Notes under the pieces: model-generated | What the model was told of the DNA's origin: nothing | Database searches by the model: none | The model's input: only the letters and a program-made list of their open reading frames with translations | Program-made: the position numbers and the translations under genes | NCBI GenBank assembly: GCA_031286615.1 | Contig: JAITUA010000013.1 | Span: 62,001 to 126,000 of the forward strand | Source: Chryseobacterium sp. | GTDB lineage: Bacteria > Bacteroidota > Bacteroidia > Flavobacteriales > Weeksellaceae | Direction: 5' to 3' | Length of the DNA stretch: 64,000 nt | Shown: piece by piece, positions 35,636 to 43,231 of the stretch | Layout: every line of letters starts with the position of its first letter | Numbering within the stretch: the stretch's first letter is position 1

Positions 35636-36394
35636 TTAAATCAACTTGTAATTTGTCGCATAAGATAATGCTTCAGTAATATTACTTACGCCCATTTTAT
35701 CAAACAGCTTTCTTCTGTGGAACTTTACCGTATCACCTGTTACGTAGATCTTATCTGCAATCTCATTGATGGTAAGTCCCTGGGCATATAATCTTAATAT
35801 CTCGGCTTCTCTTTCTGAGAGCTTTACTTTTTCTTCTTTTATCCACCTGTTGTCTTTCAGGTCATAGTTCCAGATTTCATCTGTGCCTTGCTTTACGATA
35901 GAAATATTTCCGGATGCATGGTTGTGGGATAATGATACAATACACATAGCCTTCCACATTTTACCCTCTGATGATAAGAAAAGAGGAGTGAGCTTGTGGT
36001 TGATAAGGATGGTATTCTTACTTTCATTGACTAAATGAAAATCATAGGAAATAGTATAGAGCTTTCGCTCATGTACGGGCAGATTCTCATAAAATTCAAA
36101 TCCTACTTCATTGATTTTAAATAACAAATCCAGATCTTCTTTTTTCACATGCCGGAAATAAAAGGCATAGCCCATTGTTTCTACCTCTTTGGGAGTATGG
36201 TCACAAAGGAATAAAGGATTATCCGAGACATATTCAAAATTCTGTTTCTGATAATCTATGACATACAAGCTCATATAAGTGATCCTGGCAAAGGCTTTAA
36301 TCACTTCAAGATAATCAGAGGTCTGATTATTCTCTGACTCTGAGATGGTATCAATACTGTTTTTATTTGAAAAGAATTTTCCAATCTCTTCCAT
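35636..36394 (-). CDS. PAS-like LuxR/GerE-type transcriptional regulator
   Basis: A 252-residue regulator. The N-terminal part (about 25-165) reads as a PAS-like sensor fold (SLYVIDYQKQNFEYVSDNPLFLCDHTPKEVETMG). The C-terminal 60 residues are a GerE helix-turn-helix (LSEREAEILRLYAQGLTINEIADKIYVTGDTVKFHRRKLFDKMG). The autoinducer-binding domain of classic LuxR is missing, but the PAS-like domain could bind an acyl ligand. It is divergent to the N-acyl synthase gene, with two copies of the CTACAC-N4-GTGTAG palindrome between them. It is the obvious candidate to bind those sites. Confidence 0.88.
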   Translation of the reverse strand: MEEIGKFFSNKNSIDTISESENNQTSDYLEVIKAFARITYMSLYVIDYQKQNFEYVSDNPLFLCDHTPKEVETMGYAFYFRHVKKEDLDLLFKINEVGFEFYENLPVHERKLYTISYDFHLVNESKNTILINHKLTPLFLSSEGKMWKAMCIVSLSHNHASGNISIVKQGTDEIWNYDLKDNRWIKEEKVKLSEREAEILRLYAQGLTINEIADKIYVTGDTVKFHRRKLFDKMGVSNITEALSYATNYKLI

Positions 36395-36426
36395 AGTTAA
36401 GTTTTTAAGGTACAGTTTTTAGGTTA

Positions 36427-36470
36427 CTACACTTTAGTGTAGACTTTAAGGAATCTACACTAAAGTGTAG
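36427..36470. promoter_or_regulatory. Two 16-bp palindromic operators upstream of the N-acyl synthase
   Basis: CTACACTTTAGTGTAG at 36427-36442 and its exact reverse complement CTACACTAAAGTGTAG at 36455-36470, 28 bp centre to centre. Each has 7-bp arms around a 2-bp centre. Two more copies of the core CTACAC-N4-GTGTAG lie upstream of the next gene. LuxR-type proteins bind short dyads of this size. Confidence 0.8.
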
Positions 36471-36492
36471 CATATCCCACTATTCAGTGTAA

Positions 36493-36500
36493 TAATTTTA
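36493..36500 (+). promoter_or_regulatory. -7 box of the N-acyl synthase gene
   Basis: TAATTTTA resembles TAnnTTTG with one change. It begins 22 bp after the proximal operator. No TTG/TTTG is seen at -33, so the promoter probably needs an activator. Confidence 0.5.
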
Positions 36501-36519
36501 CTATAAAGATAAAAAAAAT

Positions 36520-37164
36520 ATGGAACATCTTAACTTTTATTCTTTAAGTAATAAAAACTTATACGAATTAGCAGAATTTGTTGTTACCGAAAACTTTAAT
36601 CATCATGAAAGTTATTCTGATACGGATCAGTTTAAGGCTGAAGTAGAAGATATATATCATGAGGAAAAGAACTTCAAAAAGTCTAAGATTTTTGTTTCCA
36701 GAGATCACGAAGATAAGATCAATGGTTCTATAAGAGTTTTTAAATGGAATCATAAGGATGTTCTTCCTTTGGAGAAACTGTTCCATATCAATCCGTCTTC
36801 TTTTATTAAAAATAAAACAACCAACATTTGGCATATCGGAAGATTTGCTATTAAGAAGGGAATTGATAAAACAGGTTTCGGAATATTCAAAACACTAATG
36901 GCCTATGCAATCAACGAGGTTTGTCAGAATAAAAATTCTGTTGCTATCGCTGAATGTGATGCCAAGCTTCTGAAAGTACTTAAGCTTATGGGAATAGAGG
37001 CTATTACATTGGCTGAGCCCATTCATTATCTGGGTTCTGAAACAATCCCTGTAATGCTTACTTATAACGGGCTAAAAAAATTCCTTGATAAGAACTATCA
37101 TTTGATGTCAACACCGGAAGTAAGCGCCCTACACCAAAGTGTAGTATTACAACAAACCGCCTAA
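36520..37164 (+). CDS. LuxI/FeeM-like N-acyltransferase (GNAT-related N-acyl amino acid or signal synthase)
   Basis: A 214-residue protein related to the acyl-homoserine lactone synthase/N-acyl amino acid synthase superfamily. The FVSRDHEDKINGSIRVFKW segment (58-76), VLPLEKLF (81-88) and NIWHIGRFAIKKG (102-114) have the order and spacing of FeeM-type enzymes, where the GRFAV motif marks the acyl-binding core. The C-terminal half (FKTLMAYAINEV ... LKVLKLMGIEA) follows the same fold. The product could be an N-acyl amino acid or amine signal; a lactone is not shown. The gene is preceded by two operators and divergent from a LuxR-type regulator, the arrangement of a sensing circuit. The gene end overlaps a third operator copy. 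Confidence 0.75.
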   Translation: MEHLNFYSLSNKNLYELAEFVVTENFNHHESYSDTDQFKAEVEDIYHEEKNFKKSKIFVSRDHEDKINGSIRVFKWNHKDVLPLEKLFHINPSSFIKNKTTNIWHIGRFAIKKGIDKTGFGIFKTLMAYAINEVCQNKNSVAIAECDAKLLKVLKLMGIEAITLAEPIHYLGSETIPVMLTYNGLKKFLDKNYHLMSTPEVSALHQSVVLQQTA

Positions 37165-37182
37165 AACTACACTTCCGTGTAG
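37129..37182. promoter_or_regulatory. Two palindromic operators upstream of the outer-membrane receptor gene
   Basis: CTACACCAAAGTGTAG at 37129-37144 (inside the end of the synthase gene) and CTACACTTCCGTGTAG at 37167-37182, 38 bp centre to centre. Arms are CTACAC/GTGTAG with variable 4-bp centres. The second copy ends 22 bp before the -7 box at 37205, as at the synthase promoter. Confidence 0.78.
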
Positions 37183-37204
37183 CAGCATTCAAAACACAAC
37201 ATTC

Positions 37205-37212
37205 TACTTTTG
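37205..37212 (+). promoter_or_regulatory. -7 box of the receptor/lanthipeptide transcription unit
   Basis: TACTTTTG fits TAnnTTTG and lies 18 bp before the ATG at 37231. No -33 box is seen; instead the operator ends 22 bp upstream, suggesting activator dependence. TTG inside this box is in frame with the gene but cannot be the start. Confidence 0.65.
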
Positions 37213-37230
37213 AAATATAAAATAACAATC

Positions 37231-39627
37231 ATGACAAAGAAATACTTAATACCGTTATTATCCTTTTTAGGAATGGGCATTCATCTTAATGCTCAGAGTA
37301 TCTCGGGTAAAGTATCTGATGAAAAGGCAGCCAATATTTCTTATGTGGAAGTAGTTTTGTTAGCAGGAAATGATAAATTCTCAACAATCACTGATGAAAA
37401 CGGACTTTTCTCTATTAAACTTCCAAAAGCCGATTCTTATAAAATGGAATTTTTCCTGAATGGAAGCAAAGTATACGAAGGAAATGAAAAAATAGAAGGA
37501 GAGATTACAAAAAATTATACGATTAAAGAAATCCAGCCGGAAAGTAAAGAAATCCAGGCAATCAGTCTGACAAAAAAGAAGAAACTGGTTGAAAGAAAAA
37601 TAGACCGTCTTGTTTTCAATGTAGAAAATTCGGTTGCAGCAACAGGAGGTACTGCATTGGACGCTTTAAAAACAACTCCACTGGTTCGCATTCAGGATGA
37701 AAAGGTTTCTATCGTTGGAAAAGGAGAAGTTCTGGTCATGATAGACGATCGTATTCAGAGAATGTCTCCGGATGACTTGTCAAGTTTATTAAAATCAATT
37801 CCTTCAGACAATATTCAGTCTATTGAAGTCATCACTACTCCACCAGCGAAATACGATGCAGAGGGTGACAGCGGACTGATCAATATCAAATTAAAAAGAG
37901 GAAAACCGAATTCCTGGAATGCCAATATCGGAGGCAGCTATACTCAAAAAACATATGCAGGAGGCGGTCTTCAGGGAGCATTTAATTATAACCGCAACAG
38001 GCTGTCTTTACAGCTAACCGCCAATACCAATTCTCAGAGGCTCCGCACCACATCTGACAGTAAAATTTACTATCCGGATGAGCTATGGATCCTGAATGTC
38101 AAAAATAAATCTGAAGAGAACAATCTTGGGTTGGGACTTGGCGTTGACTACAAAATATCGGATAAATGGACTACAGGGGCAAAATATCTGGGAAGTTTTA
38201 CCAGAAACACCTCATCAAACAGTCCTTTTACCTCAAGGTTTAATTCTTCCGGAGCTGTGAATTCCTACATTACATCTGATGTGGATGCCAACAATAAGCC
38301 TAATATGAATTCTCTTAACTGGTACAATACCTTTAAAGTAGATTCTGCCGGGACCAAAATAACCACTGATTTTGATTATTTCCACTACAGAAAAAGTGAT
38401 TACAACTTTTATGCAGGAAATGAGCTGGATCCTCAAAGGAATATTCTTCCGGGAAGCTTTTTCTCAGCTACGAATACCAATGTGAACCGTATTGAAAACT
38501 ATTCCGGAAAAGTGGATGTGGAAATGCCATTGAAATGGGCTTCTTTAAGCTTCGGAGGGAAATATACTTATACAAACACGAATAATGACCTTGTTGTTCT
38601 GGATCATAAGACCGGTACTCCTGTTTTGAATACCGATCAGTCGAACATCTTTAATTATAAGGAGCATAACGAAGCATTATATGTTTCTGCAAGCAAAAAG
38701 CTGGGTGAGAAATGGGAAACCCAGGCTGGTCTTAGAATGGAAGCAACACAGACAACCGGATATTCGCATAATCTGAATCAAACCAACAAAAATGATTATG
38801 TCAAATTGTTTCCGACAGCGTATGTGACCTATAATCCTGATGACAAGAACTCTTTCTCACTGAACTACAGCAGAAGAATCCGCAGACCGAATTTTGAATA
38901 TCTGAATCCGTTTGTGGTGCGTACAAGCCCTTATTATTATTCTGAAGGAAATCCGTTTTTAAAACCTTCTATCATTGATAATCTGGAGTTTTCGTATGTA
39001 AGAAATCAGAAATGGGTATCCTCGGTGTATTATTCTCAGGTATCAGATTTCAGCCAGGATCTTGCTATTCTGGACCGGAATACCAATATCACAAGAAGCA
39101 CACCTTTGAATTATGCCAATACGTATCAGATCGGGGTTTCAACGTATTACAATTTTAATAGATGGAGCTGGTGGAACAGCTTTACAGGATTTAATGTGAA
39201 TTATCAGAATGTAAAGTCAAAAACAGATTTCATCAGTTCAATAGATGGCTACAATGCGTATTTCTATTCTAACAACGATTTTACACTGAATGAGTCTAAA
39301 ACTATATTCTTCAGTGCCAACTACGGTCTTCAGCTTCCGGGACGTTATCAGATCTTTCATATCTCAACCATGAATATTCTGGATGTTTCTATGAAATTCC
39401 TGCTGCTGGATAAGAAACTGACCCTTACTGTTACCGGCATGGATCTTTTAAACGGCCAGCGCCCTCTGATCACTTATGAGTCTAATGGTATAAAAACAGA
39501 CTTCAGCAGCTATGGCGACACAAGAGGAGTAAGGGTCTCTTTAAGCTACAAGTTCGGAAACAAGAATCTGAAATCTGAACAGCAGAGAAACTTCGGAAAC
39601 GAGGACGAAAGAAACAGAATTAATTAA
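37231..39627 (+). CDS. Outer-membrane TonB-type receptor, OMP_b-brl_3 family
   Basis: A 798-residue outer-membrane barrel. A signal peptide (to about residue 22, LNAQ) leads into a carboxypeptidase-like domain (QSISGKVSDEKAANISYVEVVLLAG), a plug-like segment with LDALKTTPLVRIQDEKVSIVGKGEVLVMIDDRIQRM and NIQSIEVITTPPAKYDAEGDSGLINIKL, and a long barrel ending GVRVSLSYKFGNKNL. Proteins of this group import or secrete unknown ligands. Two operators precede it, and the five lanthipeptide precursors follow in the same direction with no terminator, so it may be the outer-membrane export or reuptake port for the peptide or the acyl signal. The start is the ATG at 37231, since an in-frame TTG at 37210 lies in the promoter. 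Confidence 0.85.
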   Translation: MTKKYLIPLLSFLGMGIHLNAQSISGKVSDEKAANISYVEVVLLAGNDKFSTITDENGLFSIKLPKADSYKMEFFLNGSKVYEGNEKIEGEITKNYTIKEIQPESKEIQAISLTKKKKLVERKIDRLVFNVENSVAATGGTALDALKTTPLVRIQDEKVSIVGKGEVLVMIDDRIQRMSPDDLSSLLKSIPSDNIQSIEVITTPPAKYDAEGDSGLINIKLKRGKPNSWNANIGGSYTQKTYAGGGLQGAFNYNRNRLSLQLTANTNSQRLRTTSDSKIYYPDELWILNVKNKSEENNLGLGLGVDYKISDKWTTGAKYLGSFTRNTSSNSPFTSRFNSSGAVNSYITSDVDANNKPNMNSLNWYNTFKVDSAGTKITTDFDYFHYRKSDYNFYAGNELDPQRNILPGSFFSATNTNVNRIENYSGKVDVEMPLKWASLSFGGKYTYTNTNNDLVVLDHKTGTPVLNTDQSNIFNYKEHNEALYVSASKKLGEKWETQAGLRMEATQTTGYSHNLNQTNKNDYVKLFPTAYVTYNPDDKNSFSLNYSRRIRRPNFEYLNPFVVRTSPYYYSEGNPFLKPSIIDNLEFSYVRNQKWVSSVYYSQVSDFSQDLAILDRNTNITRSTPLNYANTYQIGVSTYYNFNRWSWWNSFTGFNVNYQNVKSKTDFISSIDGYNAYFYSNNDFTLNESKTIFFSANYGLQLPGRYQIFHISTMNILDVSMKFLLLDKKLTLTVTGMDLLNGQRPLITYESNGIKTDFSSYGDTRGVRVSLSYKFGNKNLKSEQQRNFGNEDERNRIN

Positions 39628-39636
39628 TCAAATATA

Positions 39637-39648
39637 TACTTGCAAGTA
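39637..39648. promoter_or_regulatory. Perfect 12-bp palindrome before the precursor genes
   Basis: TACTTGCAAGTA, 67 bp before the first precursor ATG. It may be an operator for the peptide genes; no other copy was noticed. Confidence 0.3.
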
Positions 39649-39714
39649 GGGTCCAATAAAGGTTTTATGACTTGAAAAGATAACCAAAAACCAATCAACT
39701 AAAATTTTAAAATC

Positions 39715-39894
39715 ATGCACAAAATTAAATTAACAAAAGGACTACAAATCAACAAAGAGCAAATCAGCAAATTACAGGAAGAGCAAATGAACAGCCTTAA
39801 AGGTGGAGTTAACAGCCTTCAGGCAGCAGCCCAGTCTTGTGGACAGTGTTCTTGCGGTGGAAACACAATTGTAAAAACAAGAGCAGCTCAATAA
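39715..39894 (+). CDS. Lanthipeptide precursor peptide 1
   Basis: A 59-residue precursor. The leader (residues 1-31, KLTKGLQINKEQISKLQEEQ, ending MNSLKGG) has the helical, GG-terminated form of Bacteroidota natural-product precursors. The predicted core is VNSLQAAAQSCGQCSCGGN followed by TIVKTRAAQ. It has Cys at 42, 45 and 47 and Ser/Thr at 34, 41, 46, 51 and 55 for thioether rings. The C39 peptidase of the exporter would cut after GG. It is the first of five tandem copies and is identical in protein sequence to copy 2. Confidence 0.9.
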   Translation: MHKIKLTKGLQINKEQISKLQEEQMNSLKGGVNSLQAAAQSCGQCSCGGNTIVKTRAAQ

Positions 39895-39948
39895 TCAGCT
39901 TACCAAATCACATTTAAAATAACATTAACAATCTAAAAATCAACTATC

Positions 39949-40128
39949 ATGCACAAAATTAAATTAACAAAAGGATTACAAATCAACAAAGAACAAATCA
40001 GCAAACTTCAGGAAGAGCAAATGAACAGTCTTAAAGGTGGGGTTAACAGCCTACAGGCAGCAGCCCAGTCTTGCGGACAGTGTTCTTGCGGTGGAAACAC
40101 AATTGTAAAAACAAGAGCAGCTCAATAA
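39949..40128 (+). CDS. Lanthipeptide precursor peptide 2
   Basis: 59 residues, identical to precursor 1 at the protein level; the genes differ by a few silent bases. The identical product suggests dosage or recent duplication. It starts 54 bp after the stop of copy 1. The AT-rich spacer is alike across the array. Confidence 0.9.
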   Translation: MHKIKLTKGLQINKEQISKLQEEQMNSLKGGVNSLQAAAQSCGQCSCGGNTIVKTRAAQ

Positions 40129-40180
40129 TCAGCTTACCCAATCACATTAAAATAAACAATAACAATTAAAATCAAACATC

Positions 40181-40360
40181 ATGAACAAAATGAAATTATC
40201 TAAAGGATTACAGATCAACAAAGAACAAATCAGCAAACTTCAGGAAGAGCAAATGAATGGTCTTAAAGGAGGAGTTAACAGCCTACAGGCAGCAGCCCAG
40301 TCTTGCGGACAGTGTTCTTGCGGTGGAAATACAGTAGTACAAACAAGAATTGCTAAGTAA
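40181..40360 (+). CDS. Lanthipeptide precursor peptide 3
   Basis: 59 residues of the second type: starts MNKMKLSKG, has NGLKGG at the leader end and TVVQTRIAK at the C-terminus. The Cys-rich core SLQAAAQSCGQCSCGGN is unchanged. It may give a product differing only at the tail. Confidence 0.9.
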   Translation: MNKMKLSKGLQINKEQISKLQEEQMNGLKGGVNSLQAAAQSCGQCSCGGNTVVQTRIAK

Positions 40361-40410
40361 TTCTCACAAAAATTTAAAAATATTTATATAACAATTTAAA
40401 AATCAACATC

Positions 40411-40590
40411 ATGCACAAAATTAAATTAACAAAAGGTCTACAAATCAACAAAGAACAAATCAGCAAGCTTCAGGAGGAGCAAATGAACAGCCTTAAAGGT
40501 GGGGTTAACAGCCTTCAGGCAGCAGCGCAATCTTGCGGACAGTGTTCTTGCGGTGGAAACACAATCGTAAAAACAAGAGTAGCATCTTAA
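40411..40590 (+). CDS. Lanthipeptide precursor peptide 4
   Basis: 59 residues of the first type (MHKIKLTKG) with the same core; only the last residues differ (TIVKTRVAS). Again all three Cys are kept. Confidence 0.9.
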   Translation: MHKIKLTKGLQINKEQISKLQEEQMNSLKGGVNSLQAAAQSCGQCSCGGNTIVKTRVAS

Positions 40591-40639
40591 TCAACCCATC
40601 ACATTTAAAATAAACAATAACAATTTAAAATTAAACATC

Positions 40640-40819
40640 ATGAACAAAATGAAACTAACTAAGGGTCTTCAAATCAACAAAGAGCAAATCAGCAAATTAC
40701 AGGAAGAGCAAATGAATAGCCTAAAAGGAGGTATTAACAGTCTTCAGGCAGCAGCGCAGTCTTGCGGACAGTGTTCTTGCGGTGGAAACACAGTAGTACA
40801 AACAAGAATAGCGAAGTAA
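40640..40819 (+). CDS. Lanthipeptide precursor peptide 5
   Basis: 59 residues of the second type (MNKMKLTKG) with a Val-to-Ile change right after the GG site (LKGGINSLQ) and TVVQTRIAK at the end. The three-Cys core is unchanged. It is the last copy before the modification genes. Confidence 0.9.
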   Translation: MNKMKLTKGLQINKEQISKLQEEQMNSLKGGINSLQAAAQSCGQCSCGGNTVVQTRIAK

Positions 40820-40830
40820 TCTTCTCCTAT

Positions 40831-40866
40831 AAAAGAGGGAGCACTTTTGATAAAACTCCCTCTTTT
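40831..40866 (+). terminator. Hairpin between the precursor array and lanC genes
   Basis: AAAAGAGGGAG and CTCCCTCTTTT form a perfect 11-bp stem around a 14-base loop. A good T-run is missing (AAAAAAAA follows), so it is more likely a partial terminator or mRNA-stabilising stem that keeps peptide levels above enzyme levels. Confidence 0.55.
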
Positions 40867-40900
40867 AAAAAAAATTATATAATCTCAAAGCTCTCAGATC

Positions 40901-42073
40901 ATGCAAAAAGAAAAACTAATCATCTCAGAAATAGAAGAATGTATCCGCAAAAAAGATACTTCCCTTACCGGAATAGGTCTTAATAACGGGATTCTAAGCG
41001 CTTCAATGTTTTATTATTATCATTATCTAATGACCAAAGAATCAGAATCTTTGGAGCTGGTAACACACTACATTGAAAAGTCTCTATCTGTTTTAACAGA
41101 GGATTATAAAAGTCTTCATTTTAATGATGAGATAAGAGAGCTGGGATTATATCTTATGTTCCTGAAACAGGAAGAAGTTTTAGACAGTGAAATTGATTCT
41201 CTACTGGAAAATATAGATGAAATACTGGAAGAAATACTGATCCAGAAAACAGAGCAGGGAGACCTTGATTTAACGAGCGGCTTTCCCAGTTTTGCCAAGT
41301 ATTTCGTACTGAGAAATCTTGAAGACAAAAAATACCTGATAGAGAAAACCCTGGATAAGATCATTGAGCTTACTCAAACTCACAACAGCGGAAGCTACTG
41401 GAAGTTTGATCTTCGGGATAAAGAAAACCCATATGTAGAACTGGGTTTAGGACACGGAACAACAGGAGTAATCAACTATTTGTTATTCCTTTATAAAAAT
41501 AAGATCTACACAAAAGAATCTTTAGAGCTCATTCACAAAGGATTATCATTTATCTGGAGCTGTAAAGAAAGCAGTACGGACAATATTACGCTTTTCCCCT
41601 TCAATGCTTTTGAAGAAGTCTATATAGATTATCACAATCTGGCTTACGGTGAAATCGGAATTGGCTATACTTTTTACAACGCAGGAATTCTCTTAGAAAA
41701 TAAGGACTATTGCGACAAAGGACTTCATATCTTACTCAATACTACAAAGTTTAAAGATACTGATCAGTCCGCCATCCTGGAGCCGGGATTAATTTATGGT
41801 TCTGCCGGATTATCCGCATTATACAAAAACCTTTATCACCTTACAGAAAAGGATGCCTTTTTGGAAGCCAAAGAATATTGGCATGAACATCTTCTTCAGT
41901 CAAAAAATAATGAAAGTGAAACATGGGCCGGATTCAAAGCCTATTACAATGCAGAATTTGACAATATCAATATGGCCCTGGGCCAAGGCATAGCGGGAAT
42001 CGGGATTACCCTGATGAACAATGTCATTAAAACCAATCACAACTACGTTTCATTCTATAATTACGATCTATAA
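40901..42073 (+). CDS. LanC-like protein lacking zinc ligands (pseudo-cyclase)
   Basis: A 390-residue LanC-family protein with the alpha-toroid repeats: LGLGHGTTGVINYLL (182-195), LAYGEIGIGYTFYNAG (247-262) and LIYGSAGLSALYKNL (298-311). In active LanC cyclases the second and third hold a Cys and a Cys-His pair that bind zinc. Here these positions read A248 and I298-Y299, so zinc binding is lost; only the GHG histidine at 185 remains. It may be a structural partner of the next gene or an RRE-like adaptor. Its stop overlaps the start of the second lanC by one base. Confidence 0.8.
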   Translation: MQKEKLIISEIEECIRKKDTSLTGIGLNNGILSASMFYYYHYLMTKESESLELVTHYIEKSLSVLTEDYKSLHFNDEIRELGLYLMFLKQEEVLDSEIDSLLENIDEILEEILIQKTEQGDLDLTSGFPSFAKYFVLRNLEDKKYLIEKTLDKIIELTQTHNSGSYWKFDLRDKENPYVELGLGHGTTGVINYLLFLYKNKIYTKESLELIHKGLSFIWSCKESSTDNITLFPFNAFEEVYIDYHNLAYGEIGIGYTFYNAGILLENKDYCDKGLHILLNTTKFKDTDQSAILEPGLIYGSAGLSALYKNLYHLTEKDAFLEAKEYWHEHLLQSKNNESETWAGFKAYYNAEFDNINMALGQGIAGIGITLMNNVIKTNHNYVSFYNYDL

Positions 42074-43230
42074 TGGAAACTCTAAAATCTCAAAATATCA
42101 CGACCATTCTTCATGAATACGATCAAAAACTGCTTGATTTTGATTATGGAAATTTACCTGATGGATTGCTTTATGGAAAACTTGGACTATTGCTCTATTT
42201 CTTAACACAATACCAAATCTCAGGAAATGACATCTACGTAAACAAAGTAGGAGCTATCCTTGAAGAAGTCTTTGAGAATGGCAACATGCAAAAAGAAAGC
42301 AACGTATATACGCTCCCAAATCTATCCAAAGGAATGACCGGACTAGGCATTATCCTGGATTTATTAAAAAAAGACGGATTAATACAGGACGATTTTGATG
42401 ACCAGATTACTGACATCGGAGAACTGATCTTCCAACAATCCGTTACCATGCTGAAGGAAGACAATTATACTTTTTTTGATGGCCCGATAGGAAATCTCCA
42501 TTATTTCAACACCATCAGAAATGAACAGTACAGCAGCGAAATTGTAAACATCCTTTATGATGAATGTATTTCCCACCCCACTCCATTTGAAAACAAGCTG
42601 AATGACAGCTATGCAGATGGTATTAACTTAGGATTCAACTATGGCTATCTTTCTATTGTTAATAATCTTTTGGGCCTTCCGGTAATGACGGAAAAAGCAA
42701 GATATATTATTAACACCTGCCTGGATTTCATTATTTCCAATTTTGATGTCCACGAAGTAGAAAACGCCAGAATATATAAACCCTACAACTACAAAATAGC
42801 AGAGAATCTGCTGAAGCCTTTTCACAACAACAGACTATGCTGGTGCAACAGCGATCTTTCTTTCTCTTATCTCCTTTATAAAACAGGTGAAACACTGCAG
42901 GAAACAAAATACAGAGATATGGCCCATGAACTGGGTTTAGAAACTACAAAAAGAAAAGTAATGGCCAATACAGGTGTAGAATTTATCCAGTATTGCCACG
43001 GAACCTCAGGACTTGTACAGCTGTACCACGAGATTAATGAAAAAGATTCTCATCCGGATTATAAACAAGCCAAAAGCTTCTGGATGAAAAGATCACTGGA
43101 AATCCTGGAAAATGAATTGGACCAGCCATTAACAGAGCAGGACAGTTCCCTAATCTTTGGAAAAACCGGAGCATTGATTGCTCTCAATGATAAAATCGAC
43201 AAAACTAAATACCTAAAATTTTTACTGTAA
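42073..43230 (+). CDS. LanC-type lanthionine synthetase
   Basis: A 385-residue LanC protein with seven repeats of the LYGKLGLLLYF type. The zinc ligands are present: C258 in LCWCNSDLSFSYLL and C308-H309 in QYCHGTSGLVQL, the positions of NisC C284, C330 and H331. It should therefore catalyse addition of core Cys thiols to dehydrated Ser/Thr, forming thioether rings. The conserved GHG His of the fourth repeat (LGFNYGYLS) is missing. The gene shares one base with the upstream pseudo-lanC, so the two proteins are likely made together. Confidence 0.85.
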   Translation: METLKSQNITTILHEYDQKLLDFDYGNLPDGLLYGKLGLLLYFLTQYQISGNDIYVNKVGAILEEVFENGNMQKESNVYTLPNLSKGMTGLGIILDLLKKDGLIQDDFDDQITDIGELIFQQSVTMLKEDNYTFFDGPIGNLHYFNTIRNEQYSSEIVNILYDECISHPTPFENKLNDSYADGINLGFNYGYLSIVNNLLGLPVMTEKARYIINTCLDFIISNFDVHEVENARIYKPYNYKIAENLLKPFHNNRLCWCNSDLSFSYLLYKTGETLQETKYRDMAHELGLETTKRKVMANTGVEFIQYCHGTSGLVQLYHEINEKDSHPDYKQAKSFWMKRSLEILENELDQPLTEQDSSLIFGKTGALIALNDKIDKTKYLKFLL

Positions 43231-43231
43231 C

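Noticed and set aside
36427-37182. Paired palindromes considered as transposon ends or attachment sites
   Set aside because: There are four short copies with exact spacing to promoter boxes, no target duplication and no transposase between them.
37210-37230. TTG start for the receptor gene
   Set aside because: The TTG is the end of the -7 box TACTTTTG; the signal peptide starts at the ATG at 37231.
39715-40819. Regular repeats with a period near 230 bp, considered as CRISPR or satellite
   Set aside because: Each repeat is a complete precursor gene with start, stop and conserved coding sense; spacers are far too similar and repeats too long for CRISPR.
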